Positions 16,622 through 25,300 of a stretch of 64,000 nucleotides of DNA are shown here, piece after piece (the stretch's first letter is position 1; each line of letters opens with the position of its first letter). The translations under genes and the position numbers were made by a program. The DNA comes from Azospirillum picis (GTDB lineage: Bacteria > Pseudomonadota > Alphaproteobacteria > Azospirillales > Azospirillaceae), in assembly GCF_017876115.1 (NCBI RefSeq), contig NZ_JAGINO010000002.1, positions 124,001-188,000 on the forward strand, given 5' to 3'. The notes beneath the pieces are model-generated. The model was not told the DNA's origin, ran no database searches, and was given only the letters and a program-made list of their open reading frames with translations.

Positions 16622-17359
16622 ATGGCCATCACGAAGGAATGGGAGCTGCGCGGGCTCCGGTATTGCCGCGAACAAAATTTCTTACCAACAGGCGATTCGA
16701 TCCTGGAATTCGGCGAGTGCGAAGCGGACCAGCGGGTGCCATTCACCGAGGTCATCACAGCACATGCACCAGAAAACCGGCGCCAAGCTCTCCTTGATGA
16801 AGCCGCCAGCATGGATTTGATGACGGAATCGCAGAAGCGGAAATTTGGCGCCAAGCTTCTCTACAAGGCCTTGTTCAACAATAAAACTTACGAGGCCGTC
16901 GATCTCGGCGGCGAACAGTCGCACAAGATCGACCTCAATTTTGATTGTGACCTTGGTAAGCAATACGATATCTGTATTAACAACGGCACGGCGGAACACG
17001 TCTTTAATGTTTTGCAGTTTTTCACGACAGTCCATAAGCACACTAAACTTGGCGGGCATATGGTTCATTGGACTCCAAGCAATGGTTGGCTGAACCATGG
17101 CTTTCACCAATTCCAACCAACCCTTTTCTTCGACCTTGCTCACGCCAACAGCTACAAAATAATGGCTATAGTTGTTTTGACGCCACATAGAATGATGCAT
17201 TTCCTAACACCAGAGAGCCAGGAGAATTACTCAACATCTCTTCACCGAGACCTGAACATCTGCGAAACGCTCGCAATCTTTCAAAAAGTCGAAGACAAAC
17301 CGTTCGCGATCCCGTTCCAGACCATGTACAAGGAACATGCACCGCAGACGCGCTATTGA
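16622..17359 (+). CDS. SAM-dependent methyltransferase-like cargo gene
   Basis: A 245-residue protein that looks like a class I methyltransferase: an SAM-binding strand-turn (DSILEFGECEADQRV) and a motif-II-like block (YDICINNGTAEHVFNVLQFF), then LGGHMVHWTPSNGW with the Gly-Gly turn. Related proteins often modify surface glycans or small molecules, but the substrate here is unknown. The gene is on the + strand inside a - strand late operon, faces the tail fibre genes, and is visibly AT-richer than all its neighbours. Those are the marks of a 'moron' expressed in the lysogen. Confidence 0.75.
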   Translation: MAITKEWELRGLRYCREQNFLPTGDSILEFGECEADQRVPFTEVITAHAPENRRQALLDEAASMDLMTESQKRKFGAKLLYKALFNNKTYEAVDLGGEQSHKIDLNFDCDLGKQYDICINNGTAEHVFNVLQFFTTVHKHTKLGGHMVHWTPSNGWLNHGFHQFQPTLFFDLAHANSYKIMAIVVLTPHRMMHFLTPESQENYSTSLHRDLNICETLAIFQKVEDKPFAIPFQTMYKEHAPQTRY

Positions 17360-17405
17360 TTGACATTCGGCGGCGCGACAATCGGCTGGACTATTGTCGC
17401 GCCTG

Positions 17406-18080
17406 TCATGTAGTGGGCCAAGGCTCGACAGGAATCGAGATAGCGCTCCCCGTGTAGCCGCGGTTGGAGCCGACCGTTAGGCGGTGGGCGTAGAGCTTGC
17501 CCTTGAAGCGCCCGTTTGATCCCCAGCAAATGCGGCTCGTAGTAGTCGAGATACTCAGGCCGTAGGGGAAGGATAGCACCTGAACGCCGTTGACGAATAC
17601 CGCAACAGAGTTGCCGGTGCGCACAGCCATAACGTAGGCATCGGCACCGAGTGGGAACGTCGAAGCCGACCCACCAAAACCAAAACCATCACGACTGGCG
17701 TACAATTTTCCGTTGGAGTCTGTGTAGAGATCAAAGCCATTTGCATCCCCTGACCGGAAGTCAAAGATCGGGCGAGGGGCAGAGAAGTCGGTGAGGTTGA
17801 GCCACGCCTCTGCAACGAAGTCCTGCGTTCCGAGCGCCGGGATTGACACCGATAGCGCATCGTCCACGCCGTCGAGCGGCACGCCGCCGTAGCCGGTGAA
17901 CATTCCGCTCGACGACACAGCGGCGCCACCGGAGACGGTCACCGCTCGGTGGAACGACGAGTAGTCCGAGATGCTAGTATCTGTTGCCTTCGGCTGGATC
18001 AGCGTTTGGACATTCGCGAACCATGGGTCGCCCTGCCCCACGGATGCTGCCTCAAGCAACATCAACTCGATAGGCGTCAT
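17406..18080 (-). CDS. LamG/concanavalin-like tail protein, probable receptor-binding part
   Basis: The 224-residue protein is a beta sandwich of the laminin-G type: FVAEAWLNLTDFSAPRPIFD, NGFDLYTDSNGKLYASRDG and VFVNGVQVLSFPYG are typical strands. In siphophages such domains sit at the tip of fibres and bind host surface sugars. It overlaps the previous gene by four bases, at the distal end of the tail module. Confidence 0.75.
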   Translation of the reverse strand: MTPIELMLLEAASVGQGDPWFANVQTLIQPKATDTSISDYSSFHRAVTVSGGAAVSSSGMFTGYGGVPLDGVDDALSVSIPALGTQDFVAEAWLNLTDFSAPRPIFDFRSGDANGFDLYTDSNGKLYASRDGFGFGGSASTFPLGADAYVMAVRTGNSVAVFVNGVQVLSFPYGLSISTTTSRICWGSNGRFKGKLYAHRLTVGSNRGYTGSAISIPVEPWPTT

Positions 18081-18358
18081 TGCCCGTCCTCCTCGGTATA
18101 ACTTCCAGCGGTTCCGCCATCCGGAAACTCAAAGATCCGGACGGGGGTAACGACCCATCCAGAGCCATCCCACATCAGCTCCTCGGTAAGCGGATCGTAG
18201 GCCGGCTGATCCGGCGCAACGGAACCACCAACCAGCGCTAGGGCGTCGATGTCCGGCCCGCCTGCATCAGCGTTGGCCCAAGCCACATCCGGATAGGCGC
18301 GACGCAGCTGGCCGAGCGTGACGGGCATCTGGTAACCAGGGATCAGGTACATGATCAT
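18077..18358 (-). CDS. Small tail-associated protein
   Basis: A 93-residue protein beginning MIMYLIPGYQMPVTLGQLRR, with LTEELMWDGSGWVVTPVRIF near the end. It overlaps the genes before and after it by four bases, so it is translated with the fibre. It may be a fibre assembly factor or a minor fibre piece. No family is recognised. Confidence 0.65.
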   Translation of the reverse strand: MIMYLIPGYQMPVTLGQLRRAYPDVAWANADAGGPDIDALALVGGSVAPDQPAYDPLTEELMWDGSGWVVTPVRIFEFPDGGTAGSYTEEDGQ

Positions 18359-19818
18359 TTGATGTCCTTTCGGGTCACGACCTCGTAATCGGCATCCGTT
18401 CCAATGAAGGTCAGGCGATCAAGGCCGGAAGTGGTGAAGGACACGGGGGCGCCTCCAGAGGTCTTCTTGCCGGTCGAGAAGGTGATCGTGTAGGCCCCGG
18501 CATTCGTCAGGTCGAGCACGCCCACCCCACCGCCGACAGGGAAGGTCGGGATGATCTTCAGGTTCGCCGTGACGGTCCGGCTCGCCTTGTGACCAAACCT
18601 GAAGTCCACCGTGAGTTCGTTCGGCGTGACGCCCGTGTTGAGCGATGGCGCGACCGTTTTCAACGCATTCCCCGTCCCGCCGGGCAATCTCCACCGGGTA
18701 CCGTCGTAGGTCACAACGTACTTCGCCCCGGCAACCACCTCGCCGCCGAGAAGCGCGGCACCGTATGCGTCATACACCGCTGTGGCTGCGGTCGAGCCGA
18801 CGGCCAAGGTCAGCGTCCCGGTGTTGGTGTAGCCGGCGACGAACTCCACAGAGGGGTTACCGGTCAGGCTGGCGAGCGAGCCGGAGAGGGTTTGAGCGTT
18901 GGCCGATCCGGCAGAGGTACCGTACCAAACGGCGCCCGCTCCATTCGTGCCGTTGGTGCCGTTCGTGCCACTCGGCCCTGACGGACCGGCGCCCCCGCCC
19001 GATACAGTCCACGCGGCAAAAGTTCCGCTGCCGCCCACTGTCGAGACGTTGATGGTTACGCTCGTCCCGCCGATGACCGTGATCTGTCCGAACATCCAGT
19101 TGCTCGGCGCCGCGGTGCTGGCCACCATGAGGTTGGCCCCGACCGCAAGGTTCAGGGCCGCCGCCGTGGTGAGGGTCTTACTGCCCGTGCCGATGGTGAG
19201 GCTTGTGGCAGAGGTGGTGGCAATCGTCGGCAGGGGCCCGGTGTCGCCCTTGTCCCCGGTACGGACAAAGCCAAGCGCCAGGGCATCGCCGGCCGCAAAG
19301 CCACCCGGACCGGCGACATAGGTCACGCCCACCTTGCGATACCCAGTCGCGGTCGTCGCTCCTGTGACGTCCAGGTCGACGTAGGTGCCGGGTGCGCCGA
19401 CCTTAACCAACCGCAACCGTCCCTTGACCGACGAACTGCTGGCAGCGTAGCCGGCCAGGGTATTGGTGGCTGCGGCACCAGCGGCATCCGTGGTGCTGAC
19501 ATAGAGGGTGTAGCTGCCGGCGGTCAGGGTGGCGGTGGAGGCTCGCACCTCGCCAACCCCTGGATCAGCATCAGCCGTGCTGGCGTCCCACGTCATGGTG
19601 AGCGTGGACTGCGCTGCTGCGATCTGCGTCACCGCCTGCTGCGTCTGGTCAGCAAGGTCGGAAATGCCATTCGCCACCGTCGCCACGGCCCGCAACGTGG
19701 GTACCCAGTTGGCATCCATGCCGCCGACGCCAGAGTAACCTTTCGGGTTCGTCGTGGCATTGTAGGTTCCAGCGTTGTATTCGCCGAGATCCTCGGCGGC
19801 GTTTGAGAATTCGCTCAT
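18355..19818 (-). CDS. Tail fibre protein with collagen-like triplets
   Basis: A 487-residue fibre. The N-terminal 80 residues (LRAVATVANGISDLADQTQQ) resemble fibre attachment segments. Repeated beta domains follow (TLTAGSYTLYVSTTDAAGAA, SVTINVSTVGGSGTFAAWTV), with Gly-X-Y stretches GDKGDTGP near 188 and GPSGPSGTNGTNGTNG near 278, which form trimeric collagen-like rods. The C-terminus is a fibre knob-like beta region. The start at 19818 overlaps the upstream stop as ATGA. Confidence 0.85.
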   Translation of the reverse strand: MSEFSNAAEDLGEYNAGTYNATTNPKGYSGVGGMDANWVPTLRAVATVANGISDLADQTQQAVTQIAAAQSTLTMTWDASTADADPGVGEVRASTATLTAGSYTLYVSTTDAAGAAATNTLAGYAASSSSVKGRLRLVKVGAPGTYVDLDVTGATTATGYRKVGVTYVAGPGGFAAGDALALGFVRTGDKGDTGPLPTIATTSATSLTIGTGSKTLTTAAALNLAVGANLMVASTAAPSNWMFGQITVIGGTSVTINVSTVGGSGTFAAWTVSGGGAGPSGPSGTNGTNGTNGAGAVWYGTSAGSANAQTLSGSLASLTGNPSVEFVAGYTNTGTLTLAVGSTAATAVYDAYGAALLGGEVVAGAKYVVTYDGTRWRLPGGTGNALKTVAPSLNTGVTPNELTVDFRFGHKASRTVTANLKIIPTFPVGGGVGVLDLTNAGAYTITFSTGKKTSGGAPVSFTTSGLDRLTFIGTDADYEVVTRKDIK

Positions 19819-20729
19819 TCCCGCCACTCCTCCAATTCAATCGATCCTGATGTGTAGAAAGGCGCCATGTACTTGTGCGCATGGTCATCGACGCGCCGAA
19901 ACAGGCCGCCGTATTGGAAGCAAGCCGCTGGATCGGTGACGTTCGGCAGCCAGACGATGGGTTTGGACTTGCCGACCCGCATCGCCATGCGGAACAGGGC
20001 GTCGCGCAGGGTGCGGTCCGTCACAGCCCGGTCGATCAGCGCCGCCCGCCGACCAATGCCCGGCTCCACCCACACGCCACCACCGTCCGTCTCGGTGCGC
20101 TGGTCGTAGGACCGGTAATCCTCACCGGACGATCCAACGTGACGGTCGAAGGGCAAGCCGTCACCCACCCACGCCAGCCCGATCCGATAGCCGGTGTCCG
20201 GCTGGCCGTCCGTCTGCACCGTGTCGCCCCAGATGCTGAGACGGACCCGCCGCACCCGGCACAGCGACACCACGAGATGCACGTTCTTCGGGAAGAGCGG
20301 GTAGTCCCTGGGGTCCATGTCTCCGCGGAATTGGTTCGGCGCGCCGAAGCGGAGCGTGGCCGGGTCCACCAGCGGCGGCACGACGTTGGTCTGCGCCGTC
20401 GCCGCAAGGTCCGTCCCGAGGGCGTCGGTCCAAGCCTCCAGCCGGACGGTGGCGAGCTGCTCCAGGTTCGTGTCGATCAGCCCGACATAGGTGAGGTCGA
20501 TGGGGCTGTCCCATTCGAACTCGATCACCACCGGCCCATCGCCGTCCGGATCGTCCGGATCGTCGCCCAGCCTCGTGGAAACCGCCGCGTCGATCAGCGG
20601 CGTGGTCTTCATCGCGTCGAGCGGTGCCGTCGGCACCCAGTCGACGTTGCTGGTGATGGTGCAGGGGTTCAGGGCCGCCGGGTTGGCGACTTCGTTGCGG
20701 TCGGCGGCATAGCCGAGAGGGTTCGCCAT
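19815..20729 (-). CDS. Phage tail protein (tip/fibre connector)
   Basis: A 304-residue protein, MANPLGYAADRNEVANPAAL, rich in beta strands (VIEFEWDSPIDLTYVGLIDT, RRVRLSIWGDTVQTDG, IGLAWVGDGLPFDRHVG). This is a discoidin/CBM-like jelly-roll pattern found in tail tip proteins of prophages. It lies between the hub-type protein and the fibre, two bases after the former. The exact structural role is inferred from position. Confidence 0.75.
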   Translation of the reverse strand: MANPLGYAADRNEVANPAALNPCTITSNVDWVPTAPLDAMKTTPLIDAAVSTRLGDDPDDPDGDGPVVIEFEWDSPIDLTYVGLIDTNLEQLATVRLEAWTDALGTDLAATAQTNVVPPLVDPATLRFGAPNQFRGDMDPRDYPLFPKNVHLVVSLCRVRRVRLSIWGDTVQTDGQPDTGYRIGLAWVGDGLPFDRHVGSSGEDYRSYDQRTETDGGGVWVEPGIGRRAALIDRAVTDRTLRDALFRMAMRVGKSKPIVWLPNVTDPAACFQYGGLFRRVDDHAHKYMAPFYTSGSIELEEWRE

Positions 20730-20731
20730 GA

Positions 20732-22315
20732 TCAGCGCTCCAGGTAGAGGATGGCCCCGCCGCCGCGCTCGCGGTTGGTGCGGCCGTAGATCACTGCCGT
20801 TGCGCCGGTCTCGAAGCCGGCGATGTCGTCGGTCACCCGGATGGCATCACCGATCCACAGGCCGGGCGCGCCGTCGCGCACCCGCAGCTCGTACTGCCGG
20901 GGCGGATCGGCCTTCTCCTCCAGCCATAGCGGCGCTTCGGCGGCGGCCTCGGCGGCGATGGTCAGGGCGGTGTCGAGATAGGCGGGCTTGGCGGACACGC
21001 CCCAGGCGGCGGCAACGGTGGTGTCCACAGCCGAAGGAGCCTGACGCCATTGCGTCGTCCACAGCGCGGCGTCGTCGGCCGTTGCCGCGGTGGCGGTTTC
21101 CGAAGCCGGGGTGGTGTTCTCGGCGTAGCGGACGATGGCCTGTTTCGCCGGCACCTCGCTGTTGCCGGCGGTCGGCCGCAGCCCGTCCGTCTCGCCGGCA
21201 GCCTTCCGGTAGGACCGCAGCGGCGTGGCGGCGGTGGCGCGCGGCAGGCGGGTGACGATCAGGCGGTCGGTCAGGTCGATGTACCAGCGCCCGCGGGCCA
21301 CCGATCCGACCAGCTTGTCGTAGGCCGCGCGGTGCGTGGTGGTGTCGCCGGCCGGCAGGTAGAGCCCCGCTGTGCGCGGCGTCGCGTCGATGCCGGCGAC
21401 GTCGGCCGTGTCGATGATGCCGCCGTGCGTGGTGGCGAGATGGGCGACGATCTGGCCGATGTACCGGTGCCAGACGCCGGCCGTCTTGTTGCCTTTCAGC
21501 TCGATCCGGAAGTCTTCCGGCTTGCCGCCACCGATGGTGATGATGCCCGTGCTGGTGTTGACGGCAAACTCCGCCGGGCTGTTCGTCGCCGATGGGGTGC
21601 CGGTCACCAGGGCATAGAGCTTGGCCTTGTCCCAGCCCCGCACGATGCCCTCGATGGGGTGCCCGCCGTTGCAGCTGTAGGTGTGCCGGCCGTTGATGAC
21701 GCCCAGGTAGGTCGGCGCGACAATCGGGCGCCACCCCCAGCACCGCTCCTTGGTCATCCCCGCCAACGTGGCCGGCCCCTCCAGCCCACCGGTGCCGGCA
21801 TAGCAGTCTTCCGGATCCAGAAGCGGCGCGTCGAAGTCGGCGAGGCGGTCCCACAGCGGCAGGCGCAGCTCGGTCTTGTCCGGCTGGATCAGGCCGGCCT
21901 TGGCCCGCCAGACGGTGACGGCGGTGCTGTAGGCCTCCGCCTCGTCCACCTCCTTCACGACGATGGTCCGGATGACATAGTCGGTCAGCAGGGCGTTCAG
22001 CGGACGGACACCCAACTCCACCCGCAGCAAGGTCGCCGCCGTGACATCGAGGACGTTCGCCCAGCGCGGCAGCGTGTCGGCCGACCGGACGTTCATCAGC
22101 CGCAGGTCGGCGGTGCGGAGGGCCGACCCGCCGCCGGCACCGGCCGCCTCCACCGCGACCGAGTCCCACTGCCCGACCAGCGGCAGCCAGGTCACACGGG
22201 CCGGCGTGTCGGTGCCGCGGGACTGGTAGCCCCGCGAGCCGGCGCAGAGATACCAACGGTGGACATGCCCGGACGCCTTGTGGAAGGCGTCCAGCTCATA
22301 GAGGCGCATCATCAT
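20732..22315 (-). CDS. Tail tip / hub protein
   Basis: The 527-residue protein has features of siphophage hub proteins: RVTWLPLVGQWDSVAVEA, VLDVTAATLLRVELGVRPLN and a middle section with CYAGTGGLEGPATLAGMTKE and CWGWRPIVAPTYLGVINGRH. It follows the tape measure gene with an ATGA overlap, the position of lambda K/I/J functions. It should form the tail tip that closes the tube and carries the fibres. Confidence 0.8.
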   Translation of the reverse strand: MMMRLYELDAFHKASGHVHRWYLCAGSRGYQSRGTDTPARVTWLPLVGQWDSVAVEAAGAGGGSALRTADLRLMNVRSADTLPRWANVLDVTAATLLRVELGVRPLNALLTDYVIRTIVVKEVDEAEAYSTAVTVWRAKAGLIQPDKTELRLPLWDRLADFDAPLLDPEDCYAGTGGLEGPATLAGMTKERCWGWRPIVAPTYLGVINGRHTYSCNGGHPIEGIVRGWDKAKLYALVTGTPSATNSPAEFAVNTSTGIITIGGGKPEDFRIELKGNKTAGVWHRYIGQIVAHLATTHGGIIDTADVAGIDATPRTAGLYLPAGDTTTHRAAYDKLVGSVARGRWYIDLTDRLIVTRLPRATAATPLRSYRKAAGETDGLRPTAGNSEVPAKQAIVRYAENTTPASETATAATADDAALWTTQWRQAPSAVDTTVAAAWGVSAKPAYLDTALTIAAEAAAEAPLWLEEKADPPRQYELRVRDGAPGLWIGDAIRVTDDIAGFETGATAVIYGRTNRERGGGAILYLER

Positions 22316-25300
22316 TTCGGCATGGCTCCGGCAATGCGGCGGGGCAGCTCTGCCAGATCATCGCGCACGCTCTCCAGCTCGGCTTTCAGGTCGGCACCGA
22401 TGGCCGCCCGCTGACCGCCTGCCCTGCTGTCGGCCAACTCCACCGCAGCCGCAAGGCGATCGATCTTCGCCGCCAGCCGGTCGAAGGCCGCCGCCGTGCT
22501 GTCCGGCCCACCGCCGAACACCCGCGGCGGCGGGCGGAGGGAAACGACGTTGGACGGAGGAAAGCGGTCGTTGGACGGCAGAGCGTGGTTGCGGTTGATG
22601 TAATCCACCACGTCAGCGCCGATGGCGGCGGTGGCCGGCGCAGTGAGCACCCCCTCTCCGCCGGCCAAGGCGATCATGCCACCGCGGGCATACCGGGCCA
22701 GGACGCTGTCCCGGCCCCAGACACCATTCCCGACAAGTCCACCACCTTCATAGCCACCGACGATACCGCCGGTCTCGAAGTTGATCCGCCACGCCTGTCC
22801 ATTGGCGCGCATGATCTGCCGGACCTTCTCCTTCACCGATTCGGGCTGGCTGAAGATCCAGGCGTCGGAACGGCCGTTCAGGTCGCCGGTCCCGAAGTTG
22901 CCGGCGAAGTCGGTCTCCATCGCGATCTGGAGATTGGTCGCGACGCTTTCAGGTGCCCCCCAGGATCGGCCAGATGCCAGCAGGGACGACAGCTTGCTCT
23001 CTCGGGCAGCCGTGGCGTCGAGGCTCTTGAGGGAGGAATCGATACTGGACAGGTAGTTGACCTGCCGCTGCGCGGCGGACAACTGGCGCTGGGCAACCGT
23101 CTCCACCGACGACAGGCCGGCCTGCACCTTATAGTAAACCTCGGGGTTCGCGCTCGCGTTGACGGTCCGGTCCGCCTTCAGGAAGGCTTCCCCAGCGTCC
23201 GCAAGGGCTTCCACCGCCGCAATGTCGCCGGCTTGCGCCTTGGTCAGCGTGTCGACCCAATTCTGCTGGGCGACAGCCAGCTGCTGACCGGGATCGAGTG
23301 CCGAATACTCGCCCAGCGCCAGCGACAGGCGCGACGACTTGATCTTGTCAACCAGCCCCGACCACTGAGTTGCAGCCGCCTGCGCTGTCGACAAGGCAGA
23401 CGACAAGACCGACGACAAGGACGAGCGAAAATCCGACAGCGACTTCGTCACCGATTCGGTGACCGTTGTGTTATCTGCCCATGCCTGGGTCAGATAGCCC
23501 ACCGCCGTGGTCAGCTGATCCGCCGTCAGGTAGCCTTGCACATAGGCGTCAGCAACGTCGACGTAGGCGCCCCTGACGTCATCGATCGTCAGGGTGCCCT
23601 TGCGGGCTGCATCCTCCACCCCGGTGATGGAGCGGGCCAAGTCGAGGATGACCCCGCTCGTCTCATCCAACCCAAGGCTGCTCAGACGGTCGATGGCGTC
23701 CATCTTGTACAGCGGGTCGACCAGCTGTTCGATGGAAGCTGCACCCTGCTGCTGCACCAGCCCAATGGTCTTGTTGTAGGCGTCGACGGCCTTCTGTGTG
23801 TATCTGACGGCCATATCCGTCACATCGGCTGCGGTGTAGCCGAGTGCTTCCAGGGCCGGGCGGAACGCCTCGAACTCAATTTCCGCTTGCTTGGTGACAG
23901 CCGCGACGCCGCGCAGAGGCTCGGCAACCTTGCCGATGCCCATCATGGCCTCGATTCCCTTGCGGGCGGCGGCGGTCAGCTCCTCATTGGTCGCAAGCCC
24001 CAGTTCGCTCGCCTTGTCGCGCCAATCGGTGATGTTGGTCTTCACCTGCTCGCCGAGTTCCTTCGCCTGCTCGGTGAAGGTTTTGATCTGGTTGGACACC
24101 GGATCCATGCTGGCGTTCAGCGCGTCGAACTGGTCGCGGAAGGTCGCGGCGAAGCCCAGATCGCTGGCCAAGTCCTCAGCCGTGGTTGCCTTCGACGTGC
24201 CGAGGGCTGTCTTGACGTCATCGTTGGCACCGGTCAGCTGACCAGTCCCGATCAGCCCTTTCAGGCTCTCCCGCATGTAATACTGGATCGCCTCATCCTG
24301 CGATCCGAACTCCGCCCGTTGGCCAGCATTATCTCCGACCTGCGGGGTGACATACCATTTGTCATCCTTGGCGAAATACTGGAGCAACCCGGTATTGAGA
24401 CCGTCCCCGCCCGTAACCCTGCCACCGATCCCGACCACCACAGCATTCATGGCAGTGGCGACCGCGTCCGTGACCTGCTGCATCTGCGCGGCGTCCGCGC
24501 CGTTGTCCGCCAGGGCCGCGTCCGTCCGGAAGCCCCCCTTCCCATCCAGGGTAACGTTGCCGCTGGTGTTGGGGCCGACGCTGGGCTTTTGCGTGCCGAG
24601 CGCCGCCATGATGCCGGAGATGATGGCGGCAGCAGCGATGCCCCATGGCCCCCCCACCGCCGACAGGCCCCAGATGCCGGCACCGATGCCAGCCGAGCCC
24701 GCTCCCAGCGCCGCACCCGACAGGGCGCCCGCGGCCTTGGACCCGGTCGCATTGCCGATCAGCGAGCCGCCGATGCCACCGATCACACCATAGGGCATCG
24801 CCGCGCCGATGGTGCCGGCGCCGGACACCAGGGCATTGCCCGAGCTGGTCAGCATCATGTCCGAGGCAGCGGCTTCCGGAACGAGACCGGCAGCCGACTG
24901 CGACAGACCAAGCGCCTGCCCCATGCTGCTGGTCGCGAACGACCCGGCCGCCTGCGTCGCGGACAAGCCTGCACCACCGCTGAACAACGATAGCCCAGAC
25001 CGGCCGGCGCTGATCAGGGTCGAGGCATTGCTGAACATGCTACCGCTGCCGGAGACCTGTGCAGCAGCCCCCGAAGCCCCAGTGGGCGTCTGGATCCCGA
25101 ACAGCGATGGCACCGACCCCACGACTTGGGTGACGATGGGCAGGACAATATTGGCTTCCAGCGCAGCCACTGCGATCCGCTTGAAGATCGACTTGAAGAA
25201 GTCGACCACGCTGACCGCTTTGTCCGGATCGGTGAAGCCGTCATAGACGTTCTCAGAAATGCTGCTGGCGATTTCCTTTGATGTCGCCTGCACGTCGTTC

